Source: Rudanella lutea DSM 19387 (GTDB lineage Bacteria; Bacteroidota; Bacteroidia; Cytophagales; Spirosomataceae). Taken from it: DNA of 64,000 bases. Made by a program: the position numbers and the translations under genes. The stretch is taken from assembly GCF_000383955.1 (NCBI RefSeq), contig NZ_KB913013.1:1323612-1387611 (forward strand), in the 5' to 3' direction. This document shows, one piece after another, positions 17,498-26,242 of the stretch. The notes under the pieces were generated by a model, which was not told the DNA's origin, searched no databases, and was given only the letters and a program-made list of their open reading frames with translations. The stretch's first letter is position 1, and every line of letters begins with the position of its first letter.

Positions 17498-18655
17498 CTA
17501 CGGTTTCAATACCACCTTGGTACAGTTATCTTCTTTATCGCGGAACATCTTATATGCCTCGCTTACCTGCGCGAGCGGCAACGTGTGCGTGATGATGTCG
17601 TCGAGCACTACCCGGCCGCTTTCAACATACCCAATCAGTTCATCAATGTATGTTTGAGCGGGGGCCTGCCCAAACCGGAGCGTTAGCCCCTTATCGAACA
17701 TCCGGTGAACGGGGAAATTATCATAGGGGCTACCATAGGCCCCCACTACCGGCACGATGCCGCCCCGCTTCACGGCCTGCATGCACAGATCGATGACCTT
17801 ATCAGTACCGGGTTGCAGCTTGATTACCGACCTGATTTTCTCCAGAAACGACCGCTCGGCTTCGGCCCCAACGGCATCCACACACACATCGGCTCCGTAG
17901 CCGCCCGTCATGTCGTAAATAGCCTGCACCACGTCTACATCGTGCGGGTTCAGCGTTTCGACCTTGTTGACCCGTTTGGCCATCTCAAGCCGGTAATTGA
18001 GCGGATCGACCGCAATCACGCGCCCGGCCCCTTTGATCCAGGCCGCTTTTTGCGCCATCAGCCCCACCGGTCCCGACCCAAAAATCACCACGGTTTCGCC
18101 CCCTTGCAGGTTGGCCCAGTCGATAGAAGTCCAGCCGGTTGGGAAAATATCAGTCAGAAATAACACCTGCTCATCGGTGAGTGAGTCAGGCACTTTGCGC
18201 GGGCCGAAGTCAGCAAACGGCACCCGCACATACTCGGCCTGACCACCCTGATACCCGCCGTATAGGTCGGTATAGCCAAATAAAGCCCCCCCTTTGCCGT
18301 CGAGCAGATTACCCTGCGGACCGTAATGATCGGGGTTGGAGTTTTCGCAGTGTGGCGGTAATCCATGGGTGCAGAAGTGGCATTGCCCGCAGGCAATGGG
18401 GAAAGGCACCACCACCCGGTCGCCTTTTTTGAGGTTACCTACCCCCCGCCCTACTTCTTCCACAATACCCATAAACTCGTGGCCGAGGGTCATGGGCCGA
18501 ATTTGCGGAAATACCCCATCGAAAATATGCAGGTCGGAGCCGCAAATAGCCGTCGAGGTGACGCGAATAATGGCATCGCGCGATTCGACAAGGGTAGGAT
18601 CTTCGGCGTTTTCGTAGCGGATGTCGTTGGGTTTGTAAAAAACGGCTGCTTTCAT
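17498..18655 (-). CDS. Zinc-dependent alcohol dehydrogenase
   Basis: 385 residues of the medium-chain dehydrogenase family. The catalytic zinc site includes Cys and His in TAICGSDLH and GHEFMG. The structural zinc loop has four Cys in CGQCHFCTHGLPPHC. The Rossmann motif is VIFGSGPVGLMAQ, followed by AVDPLNYRLEMA, where Asp suggests NAD+. The general form resembles glutathione-independent formaldehyde dehydrogenases and related enzymes, with a long insertion between zinc loop and cofactor domain. The true alcohol or aldehyde substrate is open. It starts at 18655 and is a single gene bounded by a repeat hairpin. Confidence 0.9.
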   Translation of the reverse strand: MKAAVFYKPNDIRYENAEDPTLVESRDAIIRVTSTAICGSDLHIFDGVFPQIRPMTLGHEFMGIVEEVGRGVGNLKKGDRVVVPFPIACGQCHFCTHGLPPHCENSNPDHYGPQGNLLDGKGGALFGYTDLYGGYQGGQAEYVRVPFADFGPRKVPDSLTDEQVLFLTDIFPTGWTSIDWANLQGGETVVIFGSGPVGLMAQKAAWIKGAGRVIAVDPLNYRLEMAKRVNKVETLNPHDVDVVQAIYDMTGGYGADVCVDAVGAEAERSFLEKIRSVIKLQPGTDKVIDLCMQAVKRGGIVPVVGAYGSPYDNFPVHRMFDKGLTLRFGQAPAQTYIDELIGYVESGRVVLDDIITHTLPLAQVSEAYKMFRDKEDNCTKVVLKP

Positions 18656-18749
18656 AACGGAGCTAATTAGCTAGTTTACTTACTAATTTACCAGACTAAC
18701 GGACCGCACCGGCTTTAGTTTCGACAAACCGACTAAATGAGTAGGCTAT

Positions 18750-19751
18750 TTATTCACTCGCTTCGGTCTGAGCCGCCATACGCTGCGCCAATATACTGGC
18801 TACAATCAGCTGGAGGGCATGGTACACCATAATGGGTAACAGTGCTACCCCCGCCGTACTCGCCGAAAACAGGACTTTTGCCATCACACTGCCCTGCACC
18901 AGCGACTTCTTGGAACCGCAAAACAAGGCCGTAATCCCGTCGGCGCGGTTGAAGTGGAGCAATCGGCAGGCCAGCCATACCAGCCCATAGACCACAAAAA
19001 ACAAGACCAGCATACCAGCCGAGAGCCACAGCAGATCGGCTACCGAATAGTCGGCAAACAGATTCAGCGTAAACGACTCGCAAAACGAGGTGTACACGAT
19101 GAGCAAAATCGTGATCTGATCGAAATAACGCAGCGGGGTTTTGTACCGGCTAGCCAGCCAGCCCAGCCGTTGATTGAGGGCCAACCCCAGCAATACCGGC
19201 ACAATCACCTGCAACGACAACTTAATCATCACCCCCTGCAAATCGAACGAGTCACTACCCGCCGTGAGCAGCACGCTCATCCAGATAGGTGTGATAAACA
19301 CCCCGATGAGGCTCGAAATACTGGCGTTGAAAATGGCCGCCGGGAGGTTACCCCCCGCCAGGGATACCATCACCACCGACGACGATACCGTAGACGGCAG
19401 GGCGGCCACGTAAAAAATCCCCGTCCAGAGCAGCACCGTATCGGGCTGAATAAGCAGCGCCCGGGCGGCCAGCACCAGCGCCGGAAACAGAACAAACGTG
19501 GTCAGGTGAATAAGCAAATGCAGCTGGTAATTCCGCAAACCGGCTTTCAGTTGCTCGAAATTGAGTTTTAGCCCGTAGAAAAAGAAAATGAGCGACACGC
19601 CCACGTTGGTAAGCGACGACAGCGACAGCGGCCCCGTTTGCATACCAAGTTCGGGCCAAAGCCGCGCCACGCCAATCATAGCCAGCAGGGCCAGAATAAA
19701 CCAATCGAGACCCACGCGGGCCAGTAACGCCGTAAACGATGTTTTTGCCAT
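18750..19751 (-). CDS. Bile acid:sodium symporter family protein (SBF-like)
   Basis: 333 residues with about ten hydrophobic helices in the BASS fold. GVSLIFFFYGLKLNFEQLKAG and ALPSTVSSSVVMVSLAGGN are characteristic of the SBF-like (YfeH/PF13593) group, the second being part of the crossing-helix substrate site. GSKKSLVQGSVMAKVLF is the second conserved repeat. A small organic anion with Na+ is the expected cargo, but the substrate is unknown. The C-terminal tail is short and polar. It follows a DUF819 gene on the same strand after 24 bases, which suggests one transcript of two carriers. Confidence 0.88.
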   Translation of the reverse strand: MAKTSFTALLARVGLDWFILALLAMIGVARLWPELGMQTGPLSLSSLTNVGVSLIFFFYGLKLNFEQLKAGLRNYQLHLLIHLTTFVLFPALVLAARALLIQPDTVLLWTGIFYVAALPSTVSSSVVMVSLAGGNLPAAIFNASISSLIGVFITPIWMSVLLTAGSDSFDLQGVMIKLSLQVIVPVLLGLALNQRLGWLASRYKTPLRYFDQITILLIVYTSFCESFTLNLFADYSVADLLWLSAGMLVLFFVVYGLVWLACRLLHFNRADGITALFCGSKKSLVQGSVMAKVLFSASTAGVALLPIMVYHALQLIVASILAQRMAAQTEASE

Positions 19752-19775
19752 TCGTTCGTGTTGTTTATGCCTATT

Positions 19776-21008
19776 TTACGGCGACGCCAACTGCATCAGT
19801 ACACCGCAGATGTATCCCATGTAGGTACCCACCGCGTACCCCATAATGGCCATGAGCACCCCTACCGGAGCCAACGCCGGATGAAACGCAGCCGCTACAA
19901 TAGGGGCTGTGGCCGGGCCACCAATGCACGACATGCTACCCACCGCCATAAAGAAGTACGGGGCCCGCAACAACCGGCACACCAGGACCATAATGAGCGC
20001 GTGAAACAGCATCCAGATTACGCCCACCAGAATCAGGCCCGGCTGCTCGGTAATGGCCAGTACATCGGCTTTGAGCCCGATGGTGGCAATCATGATGTAC
20101 AGAAAAACCGTGGCCACCTTAGAAGCGCCCGCACCCTCGAGCGAGCGGGCCCGCGTAAACGACAACCCAATGCCCAGCGCCGTAGCCACGCCCACAATCC
20201 AGAAAAACGGCGCATTCAGGCTGAACTGTTTCAGGGCCGGGTAGTTGGCGTCGATGTACGGAGCCACCCAGTCGGCAACGGCATGGGCTACGGCCGTAGC
20301 TCCGAAGCCCACCGCAACAATCGTAATCAGGTCGGTTACGGTGGGATTGCGCCGACCGGCTTCGGCCTGCTCAATCACTCGTTGTTTCACGTCCTCAACC
20401 GCCGACGCATCGGCCCGCAGCCAGCGGTCGAGCACGGCCGACCGACTCGCTCCGTACAGCAGCAGGGCCAGCCAGATATTAGCCACAAAAATATCGACTG
20501 TGACGAAGGCCGAAAACAGGCGGTCGCTCGGCAAAAACACTTCTTTGAGCGCCGTTTGGTTGGCGCCACCGCCAATCCAGGTTCCCGCCATGGTGGCCAT
20601 ACCCCGCCATACGGCTTCGGGGCCGGTACCACCCACCAGGTCGGGGGCCAGTTGGGCCAGCACCCAGACCGTGAGGGGGCCGCCGAGCATCACACTGAGG
20701 GCCGAAGCCGCAAACAACTGCACCGATGCCCGCCCCAGCCGTCGAAACGCACTAAAATCGACACTGAGGGTAAACAGTACCAGACTCGCTGGCAACAGGA
20801 ACTTCGACACCACCGGGTACAGGTTGGCGTTGGTCCCGTCAACCAGGCCCGTGGTATTGAGCAACGAGGGCAAAAAATAACACAGCAGGGTGGCCGGTAC
20901 GTAGGCGTAAAACCGTTGCCAGAACGGGCGCGGACTGTCAGAAGTTTGAAAGACGAAGGCCAGAATGACCAGCAGAATGCCGAGAACAACGGCGTCGTTT
21001 GTAATCAT
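19776..21008 (-). CDS. DUF819 family membrane protein
   Basis: 410 residues from ATG at 21008; a longer frame upstream is rejected as it adds a Phe/Pro-rich stretch before the first helix. It has about eleven to twelve membrane helices with two similar halves. MATMAGTWIGGGANQTALKE and GGPATAPIVAAAFHP near the C terminus are the conserved Gly-rich motifs of DUF819 (YjcL-like), a group in the bile-acid/arsenite/CPA transporter superfamily. Charged ARSLEGAG marks a cytoplasmic loop. It is paired with an SBF-like carrier. The substrate has not been defined. Confidence 0.88.
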   Translation of the reverse strand: MITNDAVVLGILLVILAFVFQTSDSPRPFWQRFYAYVPATLLCYFLPSLLNTTGLVDGTNANLYPVVSKFLLPASLVLFTLSVDFSAFRRLGRASVQLFAASALSVMLGGPLTVWVLAQLAPDLVGGTGPEAVWRGMATMAGTWIGGGANQTALKEVFLPSDRLFSAFVTVDIFVANIWLALLLYGASRSAVLDRWLRADASAVEDVKQRVIEQAEAGRRNPTVTDLITIVAVGFGATAVAHAVADWVAPYIDANYPALKQFSLNAPFFWIVGVATALGIGLSFTRARSLEGAGASKVATVFLYIMIATIGLKADVLAITEQPGLILVGVIWMLFHALIMVLVCRLLRAPYFFMAVGSMSCIGGPATAPIVAAAFHPALAPVGVLMAIMGYAVGTYMGYICGVLMQLASP

Positions 21009-21115
21009 GCAAAAACGAAGGAAACAGATGCGGAAGTCGAAATAGCCCGGTTCGGGCAAGATAAAAAGAGGTTGACCCATGACGCACATCAGGCATCACG
21101 GGTCCCTGGCGGTGT

Positions 21116-23398
21116 TTATTTCCCTTCCGTCGACATGGAATATGGGAACGCATCGGGCGTAGTGCCGCGCTGTGTGTTGGGCGTAGCCGACATGGTAAAG
21201 TCGATCACGGCCCCTTTAAGCAGTTCGGTATGGCTCAGCCAGTTTTTGGCGTACGGCTTCCGGTTCAGCTGCATCGTGTTGACGTACCGGTTCTGGTCGC
21301 TGTTGTTTGGCGCGTTGATGACCAGCTGACGGCCATTTTCGAGCGTAGCTGTCACTTTTTTGAACAGCGGAGCCCCCAGCACGTACTGATCGGTAGCGGG
21401 GCAAACCGGGTAAAAGCCCATGGCCGTAAACACGTACCAGGCCGACGTTTGGCCGTTATCTTCATCACCACAGTAGCCGTCGGGCGTGGGCAGGTATAGC
21501 CGGTTCATTACCTCGCGCAACCAGTATTGGGCCTTCCAGGGCGTACCGGCATAGTTGTACAGGTAAATCATGTGCTGAATGGGCTGGTTGCCGTGGGCGT
21601 ACTGCCCCATGTTGGCAATCTGCATCTCCCGAATCTCGTGAATCACGCTCCGGTAGTAGCTTTCGTCGTACACGGGCGGCAGCGTAAACACCGAATCGAG
21701 TTTAGCCACAAACTTCTCGCGCCCGCCCATCAGGTCGATCAGACCCTGCACATCGTGAAAAACCGACCAGGTGTAATGCCAGCTGTTGCCCTCGGTGAAG
21801 GCATCGCCCCATTTGAAGGGGTTAAACGGCTTCTGGAAGCTGCCATCGGCATTTTTGCCGCGCATCAGGCCCGTTTCCTTGTCGAACAGGTTGCGGTAGT
21901 TCTGGCTACGTTTGGCAAACCGCTCAATCTCGGCGGCCGGTCGTTTGAGGGCCTTGGCCAGCTGGTAAATAGCAAAGTCGTCGTAGGCGTATTCGAGCGT
22001 ACGGGCGGCATTCTCGTTGATTTTCACGTCGTACGGCACGTAGCCCAGGCGGTTATAGTACTGCGCTCCCCGCCGACCCACGGCGTCCATCGGGCCTTCG
22101 TTTTCGGAGTTTTTAAGCACGGCCTCGTACAAAGCATTGATGTCGTAGTTGCGCCCCCCTTTCAGGTACGCATCGGCAATAACCGAAGCCGAGTTCGACC
22201 CGATCATTACGTTGCGCAAACCGGGGCTTGCCCACTCGGGGAGCCAGCCGCCTTCTTTGTACGCGTTGGCGAGTCCCTCCTGCATCTGCGCGTTGAGCGT
22301 GGGGTACATCAGGTTCAGGAACGGGAACAGCGACCGGAAGGTGTCCCAGAAACCGGTATCGGTAAACATATAACCCGGCAACACCTGCCCATTGTACGGG
22401 CTATAGTGCACCACCTTGCGGTTGGCGTCGAGTTCGTAAAATTTGCGGGGAAACAGCAGCGAGCGGTACAGGCAGGAGTAAAATGTACGGATCTGCTCGG
22501 GCGTGCCCCCCTCTACCCGAATCCGATTCAGTTCGGTATTCCAGGCGGCTTTGGCTTTTTGTTTGACCCCATCGAAGGTGGCGTTGCCGATCTCTTCCAG
22601 ATTCCGTTCGGCCTGTTCGAAGCTAATAAACGACGAAGCCACCCGGGCGTGTACCACCTCGCCTTTGCCCGTTTTGAATTGCACCGCTGCCCCGGCATGA
22701 GCCGCCTGCAACTCCAGCGTATCGCGGGCAATCGTTTTGCCGTGCCAGGTTTGGGCCGTCACAAACGGCTTATCGAAGTAGATAACGAAGTAGTTTTTGA
22801 AGTTGGCCGGCACGCCCCCGCTGTTTTTGGTGGTGTAGCCGATAATCTTGCGCTCACGGGGCAGCACCTTCACATACGAGCCCTTGTCAAACGCATCGAT
22901 GAGCACGTAAGCGCTGTCGGTTTTAGGAAAGGTAAACCGGAAACTCGCGGCCCGCTCAGTGGGGGCAATCTCGGTGGTCACGTCGTGATCGGCGAGGTAC
23001 ACGCTGTAGTAGTACGGTTTGGCTACCTCGGCCTTGTGCGAGTACCAACTGGCACGTTCGTCCTCATCAATTCGGAGTTTACCGGTCACGGGCATGAGCG
23101 AAAACTGCCCGTAATCATTCATCCAGGGCGAAGGCTGATGGGTTTGCTTGAAGCCCCGAATTTTATCGGCTGCATAGGTGTAGGCCCAGCCGCTACCCAT
23201 TTTACCGGTTTGCGGCATCCAGAAATTCATGCCCCAGGGCAGGGCAATGGCGGGGTAGGTATTGCCGTTCGAGAGGCTGGGTTTCGAGTCGGTTCCCATC
23301 AGCGTGTTCACCAGCTCAACGGGGTCAGCGGGTTGGGCATAAGCCGTGGCCGACAAGGCAACGGAAATAAGTAAACACCGGAAGGCTCGGTATAGCAT
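21116..23398 (-). CDS. GH92 family glycosidase with Gln at the usual catalytic-acid position
   Basis: 760 residues from ATG at 23398, chosen because it begins a signal peptide (MLYRAFRCLLISVALSATAYAQ); a further 93 upstream codons are non-coding in character. GH92 enzymes are calcium-dependent inverting alpha-mannosidases. The N-terminal beta-sandwich (30-280) starts VELVNTLMGTDSKP. The helical barrel carries TGFWDTFRSLFPFL and GGWLPEWASPG. The acidic motif GDEDNGQTSAW (644-654) is intact, but the motif normally GNEP reads GNQP, giving Gln605 in place of the general acid Glu. From memory, Gln here marks the GH92 enzyme that cleaves mannosyl-phosphate bonds. Secreted; divergent from porQ. Confidence 0.9.
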   Translation of the reverse strand: MLYRAFRCLLISVALSATAYAQPADPVELVNTLMGTDSKPSLSNGNTYPAIALPWGMNFWMPQTGKMGSGWAYTYAADKIRGFKQTHQPSPWMNDYGQFSLMPVTGKLRIDEDERASWYSHKAEVAKPYYYSVYLADHDVTTEIAPTERAASFRFTFPKTDSAYVLIDAFDKGSYVKVLPRERKIIGYTTKNSGGVPANFKNYFVIYFDKPFVTAQTWHGKTIARDTLELQAAHAGAAVQFKTGKGEVVHARVASSFISFEQAERNLEEIGNATFDGVKQKAKAAWNTELNRIRVEGGTPEQIRTFYSCLYRSLLFPRKFYELDANRKVVHYSPYNGQVLPGYMFTDTGFWDTFRSLFPFLNLMYPTLNAQMQEGLANAYKEGGWLPEWASPGLRNVMIGSNSASVIADAYLKGGRNYDINALYEAVLKNSENEGPMDAVGRRGAQYYNRLGYVPYDVKINENAARTLEYAYDDFAIYQLAKALKRPAAEIERFAKRSQNYRNLFDKETGLMRGKNADGSFQKPFNPFKWGDAFTEGNSWHYTWSVFHDVQGLIDLMGGREKFVAKLDSVFTLPPVYDESYYRSVIHEIREMQIANMGQYAHGNQPIQHMIYLYNYAGTPWKAQYWLREVMNRLYLPTPDGYCGDEDNGQTSAWYVFTAMGFYPVCPATDQYVLGAPLFKKVTATLENGRQLVINAPNNSDQNRYVNTMQLNRKPYAKNWLSHTELLKGAVIDFTMSATPNTQRGTTPDAFPYSMSTEGK

Positions 23399-23634
23399 AC
23401 GTAGTTCTCTATTATTGTGCAGTTGACAAAGAAACGGCTTTCCGGGCAGAACATACCCGCCTAATTGGGCCTGGGTGAAGGACAAGTTTAAAAATGGCTG
23501 ACGCACAGCGCCCCATCGGGACCGACAAAAAAGCGGGCCGTGTGGGGTTTGATGTGTATTTTGGTACCGAAATTTGAGCCAGGTGGGTTTCTGACACCCA
23601 GTCTGCCTGCCGGTGTAAAAATGAGATTCGGCCT

Positions 23635-24681
23635 TTGACACAACTGACTTTTTTTGGGGGATTACTTTTGTTGGCAACGTCTTTGGTCAGTATGCCAGCC
23701 CGTGGTCAGTCGTTTGGCGGGCAGCGGGTGTTCCCGTTTCTCAACCTGCCTACCCACGCCCGTGTAGCTGCTTTGGGCGGGCAGGTGGCATCGGCAACCG
23801 AACCCGACGGGGTTTATTTCCAGAATAATCCCGCCCTCGCCGACTCGCTCCCTCCCCACGAGCTGGGCCTGAGTTTTATGCCGTATCTGGCCGCAGCTCG
23901 GTACTACACGGTTCAGTACGGGCTACCAGTTCGGGGCAAAGGCCGCTGGGCCGCGGGCTTGCAGTACCTCAGCTACGGCCAAATGAACCTCACCGACCCA
24001 CAGGGTAACACCCTCGGTACGTTTTCGGCCAATGACTATGCCCTGGGCCTGACCCACGCCCGCACCGAGGGCGCCTTTAGCCTCGGCGCTACGGTCAAAG
24101 CGGTGGGTTCTGCCATCGAAACCTATTCAGCTTTTGGGCTGATGGCCGATTTTGGGGGCGTGTGGCGGCATCCCAAACAAGCCCTGACCGTAGGTATCAC
24201 GGCCAAAAACGCGGGGATTCTGCTACGCAACTACGGACCCTCACGCGAGGCCGAGCTTCCGTTCGATTTGCAGGCGGGGGTTACGTTCAAGCCGCGTTAC
24301 GCACCCGTTCGGGTCACGCTCACGGCCTACCAGCTGCACCGTTTCGATATTGTTTACAACGACCCGGCCCTCAACGTCACCTTCGACCTGAACGGCAACG
24401 CCATTCCGCGCCGGGTGAGTCTCGCCAACCGGCTGGCGCACCACCTGATTGTGGGCACTGAGTTACTCATCAGCCGCAACGTCAATTTGATGGTTGCCTA
24501 TAACCACCGGCAACGGCAGGAAGGCCGCCTGCTCAACGGCGCTGGTTTGTCGGGGCTATCGTTTGGGGCATCGGTACAGGCACGAGCTTTTCAGCTCACC
24601 TACGCCCGATTTGTGTACACGCCCACGGCAGGCGGCAACAGTCAGCTCTCCCTCCGCATTGATCTGGCGCGGCTGTTGTAA
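23635..24681 (+). CDS. porQ: Type IX secretion system protein PorQ
   Basis: 348 residues, a predicted outer-membrane beta-barrel of the PorQ type. The N terminus of the mature protein reads SFGGQRVFPFLNLPTHARVAALGG with YFQNNPA soon after, both typical of PorQ. The ending LSLRIDLARLL is a barrel-type terminal strand. No ATG gives the signal peptide: TTG at 23635 does (MTQLTFFGGLLLLATSLV). An ATG at 23621 is followed at once by a stop. In type IX secretion PorQ works with PorU and PorZ in the surface attachment complex. The other por genes are not in the window. Confidence 0.88.
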   Translation: MTQLTFFGGLLLLATSLVSMPARGQSFGGQRVFPFLNLPTHARVAALGGQVASATEPDGVYFQNNPALADSLPPHELGLSFMPYLAAARYYTVQYGLPVRGKGRWAAGLQYLSYGQMNLTDPQGNTLGTFSANDYALGLTHARTEGAFSLGATVKAVGSAIETYSAFGLMADFGGVWRHPKQALTVGITAKNAGILLRNYGPSREAELPFDLQAGVTFKPRYAPVRVTLTAYQLHRFDIVYNDPALNVTFDLNGNAIPRRVSLANRLAHHLIVGTELLISRNVNLMVAYNHRQRQEGRLLNGAGLSGLSFGASVQARAFQLTYARFVYTPTAGGNSQLSLRIDLARLL

Positions 24682-24782
24682 GGAGAGGCAGCATAATTTA
24701 CTCGATGCTGTTTATCAATTTTCTCGTAACTTAAGGTGTTATATATCAATAACCGGTCTATTAGATCTTGTCTTATAGCACA

Positions 24783-24977
24783 ATGACACAAACCGAATTC
24801 ATAAAAACGTTTGAAACATTCCCTGCAAAAGCAAGATTAGCTATCGCCAGGAAAATTCAGGCACGGATGATCGACGAGTTGTTCGAGGAGCTTAACGCTG
24901 ACTTACCTGATGCACCGTTGACAACCGACGAAATTCAACAAGAGATTGACGCCTATCGCCGTGAACAGAAAGCGTAA
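24783..24977 (+). CDS. Small antitoxin-like protein
   Basis: 64 residues from ATG at 24783. Two helical parts: TEFIKTFETFPAKARLAIARKIQ and a C-terminal acidic/charged helix EIQQEIDAYRREQKA. Size, Lys/Glu content and the direct overlap with a PIN-toxin remnant support an antitoxin role. In such pairs the C terminus wraps the toxin. The local sequence is more AT-rich than neighbours, consistent with transfer. As the toxin is broken, the gene may now be an orphan or on the way to loss. Confidence 0.65.
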   Translation: MTQTEFIKTFETFPAKARLAIARKIQARMIDELFEELNADLPDAPLTTDEIQQEIDAYRREQKA

Positions 24978-25096
24978 AGTCCGCCTTGTTATCGATGCGA
25001 ATTTGTTTATGTAAAGATTTGCTCACTTTAGAAACCTACCAAAATACTACTATTGTAACGATGGGTCAGTTTCTTTCCATTCTGGCTTTGCTTTAA
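24961..25096 (+). pseudogene. Internally deleted PIN-domain toxin
   Basis: GTG at 24961 overlaps the antitoxin end by 17 bases and reads MNRKRKVRLVIDANLFM, the first PIN strand with its metal-binding Asp, before a stop at 25012. In the next frame, from 25013, KDLLTLETYQNTTIV followed by GQFLSIL and a stop at 25094 matches the last part of PIN proteins (D/K-DLL-L-Y-T-IVT-FL). About 90 or more middle residues are missing, along with most catalytic acids. A single deletion near 25011 with frame shift explains it. No active nuclease can be made. Confidence 0.72.
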
Positions 25097-25099
25097 GAT

Positions 25100-26023
25100 T
25101 TACAGCAGTTCTATCAGTAGCTTTGCTTCGCCACCAAGCTCAATCTGATCCGCATGGGCCAGGCGGTACCCTACGCCCGGCAGGTCGGCACGCTCCACGG
25201 TGTCGTCTACCCGCAGAATCTTCGTTTTGTTCCCGTTGGCCGGTAGCCCTCCCGCATCGGCAAAAAGCCGGAACTGCCGGTTGGCCGCATCGTACCGAAT
25301 GGTAGCGTGCTGCCGACTCACGCTCAGGTTGGGCTCGCCCCGCTGCGGGTCAAAATAGGGTTCGCCCGAATCGACAAAGGCGATGTCGTTGGTACGAACC
25401 CGGCCCGATGCCGTTTGCACCATGTCGCCCCGACCAATTCGAAATTCAGCCTGCACCGCCGGATCGAGCAGGTAGGTTTCCTGCACGGTTTGGCCCGTGA
25501 GGGTTCGCAAGCGCGCCCGCAACGGCTGACTACTCTGCGGATGTACCACCGTCAGGCCCAGATTCCCCTGTTGATAGGTACAGTCGGCCGGGAGCGCATC
25601 GCGCACAAACTGCCAATCGAACTGCCAAGCGGGAGCCAGTTTAATGTACTGATTGGCCAGGTGGCGGCTTAGTTCGGCCTTAAAATGGCCCGGTTGTCCT
25701 GCATACAGGGCAACGGCCATACGGTCTTCCTCTTCCGGGCTTGCGCACCGAATCCACAAGGTCAGGCCCACCGGTAGGCCGTCGGTTTCGCTCACGTAAG
25801 CCGCCAGCTTATCGACCACAAACCGGTACAACTGCTCGCGCTGTTGCGGAGTGGCGGGCATGGCCCCCCGCGCCGGGTCGGGCGGTGGCGCAACCGGCGA
25901 GACAACCGGAGTCGGCTCAGTTGAATCGGTTGGTACCGGTCCTGACCCAGACTCACTCCGCCCGGACGGAGCCGACCCAGAGCCAAGCCCAAAAAACTGT
26001 TTCAAACTATCGATAAAAGCCAT
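25100..26023 (-). CDS. FHA domain protein
   Basis: 307 residues. An N-terminal helix (MAFIDSLKQFFGLG), a Ser/Pro/Thr-rich linker to about 60, a middle alpha/beta domain (60-190), then an FHA domain at roughly 195-307: FRIGRGDMVQ, LSVSRQHATIRYD and GYRLAHADQIELGG. FHA domains bind phosphothreonine, so kinase-modified proteins encoded alongside are likely partners. The Arg of FRIGRG and the SRQH motif are the expected peptide-binding residues. It ends the kinase/phosphatase/PBP cluster, after a repeat-filled spacer of 219 bases. A start two codons earlier (26029) is also possible. Confidence 0.88.
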   Translation of the reverse strand: MAFIDSLKQFFGLGSGSAPSGRSESGSGPVPTDSTEPTPVVSPVAPPPDPARGAMPATPQQREQLYRFVVDKLAAYVSETDGLPVGLTLWIRCASPEEEDRMAVALYAGQPGHFKAELSRHLANQYIKLAPAWQFDWQFVRDALPADCTYQQGNLGLTVVHPQSSQPLRARLRTLTGQTVQETYLLDPAVQAEFRIGRGDMVQTASGRVRTNDIAFVDSGEPYFDPQRGEPNLSVSRQHATIRYDAANRQFRLFADAGGLPANGNKTKILRVDDTVERADLPGVGYRLAHADQIELGGEAKLLIELL

Positions 26024-26037
26024 GTGCATTCAAATGT

Positions 26038-26086
26038 GTAATGTGTAATGCGTAATGCGTAATGCGTAATGCGTAATGCGTAATGA
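26038..26086. repeat. Seven tandem copies of GTAATGC
   Basis: Seven consecutive heptamers: GTAATGT, five exact GTAATGC, then GTAATGA, directly upstream of the FHA start. Confidence 0.9.
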
Positions 26087-26130
26087 ATAGCCAATAAACT
26101 GACAATCAACAAAATAATTCACAACCCATT

Positions 26131-26200
26131 GTTCGTTGTTCGTTGTTCATTGTTCATTGTTCACTGTTCACTGTTCATTGTTCGTCGTTCACTATTCACT
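26131..26200. repeat. Ten tandem GTTCRYT heptamers
   Basis: Ten consecutive 7-base units, GTTCGTT, GTTCATT, GTTCACT and variants, fill the spacer between the SEDS-PBP fusion and the downstream FHA gene. It shares units with the array at 17439-17484. Confidence 0.88.
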
Positions 26201-26242
26201 CATACCCGCCAGCGGCCCGCACTCTTTCACTCTTTTACTCTT

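Noticed and set aside
19758..21329. 523-codon plus-strand frame over the transporter genes
   Set aside because: Very rich in Arg, His and Gln, as expected for the antisense of GC-rich membrane-protein genes; DUF819 and SBF-like proteins on the other strand are clear.
21527..23374. 615-codon plus-strand frame over GH92
   Set aside because: Antisense shadow of a gene with intact GH92 motifs.
23621..23640. ATG at 23621 as start of porQ
   Set aside because: Its frame stops after five codons; only the TTG at 23635 opens the PorQ signal peptide.
26131..26200. Possible CRISPR-like array
   Set aside because: Units are 7 bases with no spacers; no cas genes in the window.
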